Made by a program: the position numbers and the translations under genes | Notes under the pieces: model-generated | What the model saw: the letters and a program-made list of their open reading frames with translations, nothing else | Told to the model about the DNA's origin: nothing | Database searches by the model: none | Source of the DNA: Hyaloperonospora brassicae | Lineage: Eukaryota; Oomycota; Peronosporomycetes; Peronosporales; Peronosporaceae | NCBI GenBank assembly: GCA_947650285.1 | Contig: CANTFL010000144.1 | Location: 496,001-560,000, forward strand | Direction: 5' to 3' | Length of the DNA stretch: 64,000 nucleotides | Part shown: piece by piece, positions 57,720 through 64,000 of the stretch | How positions within the stretch are numbered: the stretch's first letter is position 1 | Layout: each line of letters begins with the position of its first letter

Positions 57720-57915
57720 CACCTACTACAACAGCAGCAGAAACATCAAAATTAACAACAGCAGCAGCAGAAGCAACAGAAGTAGCATCATAAACAGACG
57801 AACAACAACAGTAACCTCAGCACCTACAACAACAATAACAGCAGCAGCAAAAGCAGTGGCATCAATAATACCAATTGAAACAACAATAACATAAGTTTTG
57901 ACATTAATATCAACA
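57720..57915 (+). repeat. Imperfect CAA/CAG-type triplet repeat
   Basis: About 195 bp built mostly of AAC, AGC and ACA triplets (AACAACAGCAGCAGAAGCAA style). Every frame has stops or no flanking ORF, so it is treated as a simple repeat and not a polyglutamine gene. Confidence 0.75.
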
Positions 57916-57933
57916 ACATTAGCACCGACTGAC

Positions 57934-58350
57934 TGTGTTTACGGTCGCGACCGATAATACGAAGACGCGTTTACGCTTTTTATATCTCGCGTCTGCGCCT
58001 GCAACTGTTGGCTGCACGCGCAGCACGCCCGCGGTAGAACCCTCTCCGCGGCTTCCCGTGCAGAGCGATGATTGGTCACGGTCGTATATGGGAAAACGAA
58101 AATGATTAAGGATTTGTGGTTTTATGTGTACCACATTGACTTTAGTTTACTATAATGTGGGGGATTACTTTTATTTAAGTTTTTGGTCGGGGATTTTTTA
58201 TTTTTTGTGATTAAATGGGGCATTATATTTTTTCTCCCTGGATATAAATATGCTACGAAGTGGACGCGTAGTATAAAGCCACGAAATGTAAATTCATATT
58301 TAGTTAAATACATCTATCAGATAAATCGATTGCGTCTCTTGCGCATCAAT
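57934..58350 (+). mobile_element. LTR-like element (family E) with promoter
   Basis: It begins TGTGTTTACGGTCGCGACCG, which contains the perfect palindrome CGGTCGCGACCG at 57942-57953. It proceeds through a GC-rich block, then a T-rich block and a TATA box at 58243-58250. The layout (TG start, palindrome, TATA about 300 bp in) is that of a Phytophthora-type copia LTR. The 3' end is not defined, and no internal region is attached. Confidence 0.55.
58243..58250 (+). promoter_or_regulatory. TATA box of LTR family E
   Basis: TATAAATA within GGATATAAATATGCTACG, a clean TATA match at the expected distance from the LTR start. Host oomycete genes rarely use TATA, so this supports an LTR promoter. Confidence 0.5.
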
Positions 58351-59239
58351 TTCCATATTTTAATATTTGAATGTACTCAAACAAATGTAACCGATGTAAC
58401 GAAGGAGTACCGCTAAACGATATTTGACATGAATACAGGCCAATGTATACGTTATCATCACAGACAATAGTCTCGAATACTGCCTATAAGGGTAGCATTC
58501 AATAATTGATTTTGATATAGATGATAAATTCTGTATATAAACAAGCAAGGCGTCTTATCAATGATGCTTGCGCGCTATATGGTCGAGTAGAGAGTCGCAG
58601 TTTGTGTTAAAAAAAGGCGAATAATAATGAAAACCTTGAAAATACTTGATTAAAGTCGTAACTTTATACAACCGTATATTTTTTATACCTCAGATCTACT
58701 GATACATATGCGTGTACTCGATTCCCATTCCCGTTAGTGTACATACGGCTTTGAGGCATACTTACATTATCAAAAGTGTAGGTAAGATTCTGCTACCACC
58801 CGATGAGCAACGTTCAGCGTACAATCGATAAGTTCGTACTGATTACTGCCTAGTGTGTTTGATAGTATACGAAGGGAGACGAAGAAAAAATAATGTAACA
58901 TCGATCAGTGGAAGTTGCGCATACACCTAAAATTACAGCAGCTTATGTCACGCCTACTTCCCTATCCACGTGCTACATGAATGCTGCTGAATTTTCTGTA
59001 GTGTAGTGGGGAACCATCGGCTTGAATGGCACAGAAGAGGATACATACACGAAACACAGTGTAGGCAGGTACCCAAACGTTTCACGTACACGGTACTTCA
59101 AGAGAAAAGTTTAGTCCTTGTCAGGAGCACGTTTAAGATTAAGAAATAGTAGTTGGGCATGATCATCGTTAAATTTCCAAAATTCATCACTTATCCATAC
59201 CATAAATTAATATGCTAGCCTTCAAACGTCAGATGTAGC
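58351..59239. other. Intergenic, no recognised feature
   Basis: AT-rich to mixed sequence. Short frames only. Confidence 0.4.
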
Positions 59240-59370
59240 TATCAGCTCACCACCCATTCTGCTCGTCCAATCCACGATTGGTGACTTGTTCGGTTGATAT
59301 AATGGTATGCATCATCCAGTAAGTGAAGCAGCTCAGAATTGTACCTATAAAAGGTATTTTATCTCAATTT
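59240..59370 (-). mobile_element. LTR family A fragment
   Basis: GCTCACCACCCATTCTGC, CGATTGGTGACTTG and GGTTGATATAATGGTATG match, in order, the 'gctcaccacccagtgcgc...cgattggtggttgatcgggttgatg' block of family A read in reverse. It is short and decayed. Confidence 0.45.
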
Positions 59371-59819
59371 TTACTTAGCAAGAAAAATCTAGGAGACTAT
59401 CATGAACAAGATATATTTTTTTAAATTGACGCAATGTGGCATTATGCGTAACGAGATCACTACATTAGATAATCCCCGACTGTCATGTTTTCTGTGTCTG
59501 ATTGAAAACCGATTGGTCTCAGAGGGATCACCGGTATACTACTCGAATAAAAGAGAGTCCATTTTGGTCACCCCAGCCCAATTTATCCTCATCGCATGTT
59601 TCACAAGTCTTTGAAGTGCCGAGAGATATTGATAGAAAGTTTGGGTCGTGCGAACCTCCTTAAGTGCGAAACCAATTTGATTGGTGGAGCGCACTCGGAG
59701 ATTGGCCTGTTGGCGCAAGTGATGGGATCAACGGATTGAGTGAAGGAAAATGACAGTTGAAGTTATGCATATTGATCTACCCAAAGAGCAATTGGAGTAT
59801 AGTCGAAGGTCGGCGATTG
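59371..59819. other. Unassigned sequence
   Basis: A 70-codon plus frame at 59402 has no recognised motif. Otherwise featureless. Confidence 0.35.
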
Positions 59820-60838
59820 AATGATCACGATCCGCGATCAAGGGCTTGTATCACCAAGCTGCAAGGACAGGCTTACTCAAGAGGTGATCAGCATATGGAT
59901 TGCGTAACCGGTAGCTAAAAATGGATGATGGGTGAATATGGAAGAAGGCTAGAGGAGTGGATCATCAAGAGCATCAAGCATGCGTAGATTCGGAAGCGAC
60001 AGCGATCCGACAGTGTATGCCCAATCAAAGACGCAAAAGATTGACCACGATCTATCCTGGTTGTGTCCGCTTGAATGTGTGAACAAATAATTGGTGCGGA
60101 CCACATACCGCGATCCACTACCCGTCCGATCCGCTACCGAGCGATCAACTGCCGAGCGGTCCGCTACCCGAGTATCTGCTGTGGACCACATGATGCGAGA
60201 ATTAAATTACATAGACAGGCGATACGAAACAGTTGACCTAGGGAACAGATAGGAATAGTCATAGGTTTTGGATTTGGTTGGTTGACATTAAACAGAATTG
60301 AATGTGCAACGAAAGACACGCGTCGACATCTCCCGGTCTGGATCTTTGGCCTCCCGTCCAACAGAGAGTGACACGCGTCTCTACAACTTTGCCTTTGTAT
60401 TTTGTGGCCAAGCGGAACGTCAATTCTCATCCCCCTAACTTGGGATCGGACGCAGGAAACCTTACGGTTCGGATTCAAGATCGCGAGACGGACCAAGTGG
60501 TCCGAAGGCTTGCGCATCAAGCATCCTCCTCGCACAAAGGCAACTCTGGGAGATAGCTCAAGTATACACGCGATCGAGTGAAGCATTTCCACTCAATCTA
60601 CCCACATTTGACCGGGTGAAGAATTTCCACCCGATCAACTCCTATCTCTGAAGCATTCGAGTTCAGCCTCAGCTCAAATCCACCAAGAAGAGCGCAACCC
60701 GCTCCACCGACGGGTACATAAGGTGAGCAAGAAAACACATAGCACGGAATCGGAGAACCTCCTTCATTAGTCGGTCGTTCGGGCGCCAGTGGAGAGTCGA
60801 TATCGTCTCGCAAAACCAGCGATCACCACTTAAACACA
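59820..60838 (+). mobile_element. LTR-like repeat family D, copy 3 (5' of gag)
   Basis: The same block order as at 8.1-9.2 kb: a GATC-containing start, GGTTGACATTAAACAGA (60279-60295), ACCGACGGGTACATAAGG (60706-60723), GCGCCAGTGGAGAGTCG and GCGATCACCACTT. It carries tandem 15-16 bp units of the CCGATCCGCTACCGAG type at 60109-60172. Two hairpins lie at 60571-60597 and 60611-60637, equivalent to the one at 32937. Gypsy gag begins after it, so this is taken as the 5' LTR or leader. Confidence 0.62.
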
Positions 60839-60869
60839 ATGCTGCACATGCCTTGGTTTTTCTGGTGAC

Positions 60870-63790
60870 TCGGGATTTCATCGTGAGTCCCTGAGCGAAG
60901 AGGTCTACCTTGAATATCGGTTAGAGGCACCAGCAAAAGAGGGATCGTCTCAGACGCGTGAGAATGAAGGATTATAAGATCGTCATAGTTTATATAGGGT
61001 CTTTGACGAAAAGAAAAAAAAAAGAGTTTGATCGGCTGCACGATCTGGAGGAAAGGCCTTAATTTTCTTTTGAGGTCCCTTCGGAGGTCCCCGCGGATCA
61101 TGCCGCAAAGCACGATCTGCAGAATGGAAATCCTAGCTAGATTTTTAGACAATTGTTATTTAATCAGATGGACCATCACGAATAATGAAGAAAGAAGTAT
61201 GAAGTTTTGAATTATTTAAGAAGCTGGCCGTGGTGAAAGAAGATCGAAATGTTTACAAGAACAAGCAAGCCAGAGGCAAGGTAAAGACGGCAAAGGTGGA
61301 TCAAACCTTAAGGTCAGAGAACCGCAAAGTGAAGTTTTAAGATTGATGATTCGATGGAACCAGCCAGAGATACCATTTTAACGAACTGAAAGAGCTGATG
61401 TAAGCGATCCAGTGCTGAAGACGATAAGGCTGAAGCCGACCGTATCGCTACGTGGACCAATTTCTGCACCCAAACTTACTTTCAGCGTGTAAGAGGCGCT
61501 TCGGCGTTTAGTTAACCTGCTAAATGAGGCGGTGTTTACTGCTGGAACGTTCAATGCGCAAACTCTACTAGAGTACAAACACGACCGATTTATTGCCCCA
61601 GGAAAGTCTATTGATAGGACATTGATCCCGCTCGTAGGCGTACGCGACTCTGCAGACAATACGACCCCGCCTATCGGCACCACGGATCGACAGATCACGT
61701 CGCGAGTTATGATGGATAAGGTCCTCACACCGATCGACGAGTCCTCAATTGGTGGGCATACGAGATAGTCCCTTTGTGCTGTAGCAAAGTCAGAAGAAAA
61801 GTCGAACAATTCGGTTAATATTCGACGGGTGTCACTCAGACTGAGGAGCGCAGATCTTTTGCAAAAGAGACTTGAACTGAATGAGGCAGAAGTACAATCG
61901 GGAACGCCACTGGTGACACAATTCATGAACGTGGTGGAACCAGAGCAGGTGAATTCTTATTTTCGAGCAGCTGTGAGGAAGATGAGCTAGAACAAGCCCG
62001 TATGAACGCCGGACGATTGGCTAGTCACCAAATCGAACCGGAGATTTATATGCAGGATATAGACATGTAGTCCGATGGATCGCGTCCTAGCAGATCGCGC
62101 GACTACGGTCGTGAGCACTGAGACCAAGGAAATAAGAGATTACTGCAGGTGACAACGGAAGGGGCGGCGAATTGTGGTGAGTTCTCTAACAAAATAATTC
62201 GGATGTCTGCCATGATCGAGCTGAAAGAGTTTGCCGGACGGGAAAAAATGAAAAACGAGCGAGAAACTGGATCAGTAAGGTGAATTTAGCGCTCCTACGC
62301 GGTCAAGCGCTATATACGTAAAAGTGACTGGTGTTCAGAGATCTTCTAACGGGATCGGCGGCGTGACTGGTATAACCAGCTCAGCCGCTCGACGAGGACT
62401 TCGTGAAAAGCACTCCTCGAAGGCTTCATAGTCAGATACGGAGGGAAGAACGGCATTTAGGTTGGGAGACTAAACTACCATGCTCGTAAGCTATCGAACG
62501 AGACTCTATTAAAATACTTGTACCGTCTGAATGTAGCCGCGATCCGGGAGATCTCCTATACGAAATGGATCTCCCGCCATCCGCAAGGAACATGTAAATC
62601 ATAATATTTATACCCCGGAAATTCGTGATCTGGTGAGACTGTAAACAATGTTGCATCTTAAAGATGCAGACGACCTTATAGATACTTTTTAAAAGTGCAA
62701 AAACATGGAAGTCCAAGAAGCTCACGCCTCTATGAAGCCGAGTAAATTCCAACAGCGTCTTACGTCAACCGCGGAATAAATACCCAGCGTAACCCTCTCG
62801 GGCTGTGAGGGCGATCTACGTGGATAGCAAAAGCAGTGGATCAGATGTTGAATTTAGCGGGTAGGATACTAAATCGGATCGACGTATTGTGTACACGGCT
62901 GCAGCTGCGGATCGATCTCAGACTCCAGAAAACCCGCTCATCCTAAGGTGGAAATTCGAAAAAGAGAGGAAATATGATCGTAATATGTATCATACAGTGT
63001 GTACGCATTGTTGGTCGAAGAGACACGACGATCGCAAATTTTAGATTGCGACTGATGTAACGGGGCACGCTTTTGCCAGATAACTGAGCAAGGCCTTGTA
63101 TTGATAACAATACAAGGGTGCGAACGCCCGACGTCACGTACACGTGGCGTGAGGAAGCGCGACCAAGACAATACAGAACCCGAAAGCTCTGCCTTGAGTC
63201 GAAAGCAGAACTGTTAATTAATATGGCTTTTTTCGTACCAAGTCATCTTTTGTCTGAATCAAAATATATTAAACTGCTGTCTCCTATGTTGGTTTTCTGT
63301 CCAACACCCACTGCCATTGCGTCCAGCAGTGAACGGAGGTTAAATTGGTTGATGTACCGTTTAAATCAATTAAGAAGTGAACCCATCCACGGATGTTACC
63401 CTTAAAGGTAATATTCAGACAATATCGCTTTTCTCGAGTGATGTTGATTGAATATTACCAAAATAGATAATATTCAAAATTTGGTACTTTCGTACCAATT
63501 TTCATGTAACGGGATCATCTGTTACAGCTGACGTGTCCGAAGTATGGACAAAAGGGTCACCCTGCGTAAAAATATTACTGTGTTTGTTTCGAATGCAAGA
63601 ACGTCCATAAAGAAGATAAGGGCCTGGTGGAAATATTTTACTACTTCATCCGCCGCTGGTATTTTCATACCAAGCATGCCGGAATGTAGCCAGAACAAGC
63701 CGAGAAGATGCTAACTCAGGACGCTTGCCAAGTTAAAATCTGGTACGAGCTGAGCGTTGTAAGCTCTGCACTCATGCAATTGTAGAAAGG
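60870..63790 (+). pseudogene. Ty3/gypsy gag, decayed and interrupted by an LTR
   Basis: Plus-strand pieces appear in gag order. At 61532-61768 is a 78-codon frame with GTFNAQTLLEYKHDRF. Near 62480-62550 is HARKLSNETLLKYLYRLNVA, the strongly conserved oomycete gag block. Near 62660-62770 degenerate 'L-DADDLE---RA' and AYGSNKFQQ-like pieces follow. After the LTR at 63056-63526, C-P-K-Y-G-Q-K-G-H at 63534-63560 is a zinc knuckle with the second Cys changed to Tyr. The strand then reads VHKEDKGLVEIFY, RRWYFHTKHAGM and PEQAEKML (about 63600-63710), another hallmark block. Gag would package element RNA. Protease and RT would lie beyond the window. Confidence 0.76.
63056..63526 (-). mobile_element. 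LTR family A, copy 3 (solo, inside gag)
   Basis: 471 bp from TGTAACGGGGCACGC to CATCTGTTACA, homologous throughout to the LTRs at 6280 and 48111. Flanks ACTGA (63051-63055) and GCTGA (63527-63531) are a one-mismatch 5 bp target duplication. Gag similarity continues on both sides, so this LTR inserted into an existing gypsy element. Direction is set by homology to the family C LTR. Confidence 0.85.
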
Positions 63791-64000
63791 AAGTTGGACG
63801 ATGAAAGATGTGATCAGAAGGACGATCCAAATAACACAAGTGATTCTTCAAAACGTCTGCGTTCCGTTTCGAGTTTCAGACGACATGATGAGTATGCCCG
63901 ATCGCCCACCAAGATGGTAATTGGACCAGAGCTGGGGGAATCCAGAGAAGATAAAAACACCATTATTCCGAATAAATGGTTCGGACAACTTCAAGTGGTT

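Noticed and set aside
57720..57915. CAA/CAG repeat considered as a polyglutamine or poly-threonine coding region
   Set aside because: Stops occur in the frames, and no flanking exon is seen. Treated as a simple repeat.

Overview
This window looks like a gene-poor, repeat-rich part of an oomycete nuclear genome (Phytophthora, downy mildew or a relative). That assignment is inferred from three things. The Ty3/gypsy gag, RT, integrase and chromodomain fragments resemble oomycete lineages. The single clear gene, a GC-rich secreted GH3 glucosidase, has an oomycete-type initiator in front of it. Retroelements are heavily nested. No database search was possible, so family names rest on motif recognition.

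Layout. 1-2.4 kb: the 3' end of a Ty3/gypsy element (integrase C-terminus, chromodomain, polypurine tract, 3' LTR) with a long antisense ORF. 2.5-6.2 kb: a minus-strand LINE broken by a second, inverted copy of the same LTR. 6.3-9.2 kb: further LTR copies and a GATC-rich LTR-like repeat. 9.2-31.9 kb: a 22 kb AT-rich block with almost no coding signal, in which I see only a decayed hAT transposase and a likely MULE fragment. 31.96-42.75 kb: one long decayed Ty3/gypsy element with a 5' LTR, primer-binding site, gag knuckle, protease, RT, RNase H, integrase split by a 1.2 kb insertion, polypurine tract and 3' LTR. 43.6-46.0 kb: the intact GH3 gene on the minus strand. 46.1-49.5 kb: weak ORFs and a solo LTR with a perfect 5 bp target duplication. 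49.5-57.2 kb: a decayed Ty1/copia element with a YLDD reverse-transcriptase box, carrying other insertions. 57.7-58.4 kb: a triplet repeat and an LTR promoter. 59.8-64 kb: the 5' part of another Ty3/gypsy element (LTR-like repeat plus gag), with a solo LTR inserted inside its gag.

The repeats do not form a pathway with the gene. The GH3 enzyme is the only likely functional protein; it should be secreted and act on beta-glucans or beta-glucosides. The most unusual structural signals are a train of a dozen mini-hairpins inside one LTR family, stem-loops with compensatory changes in another, and long antisense ORFs or ORF fragments between pol and the 3' LTR in two separate elements.
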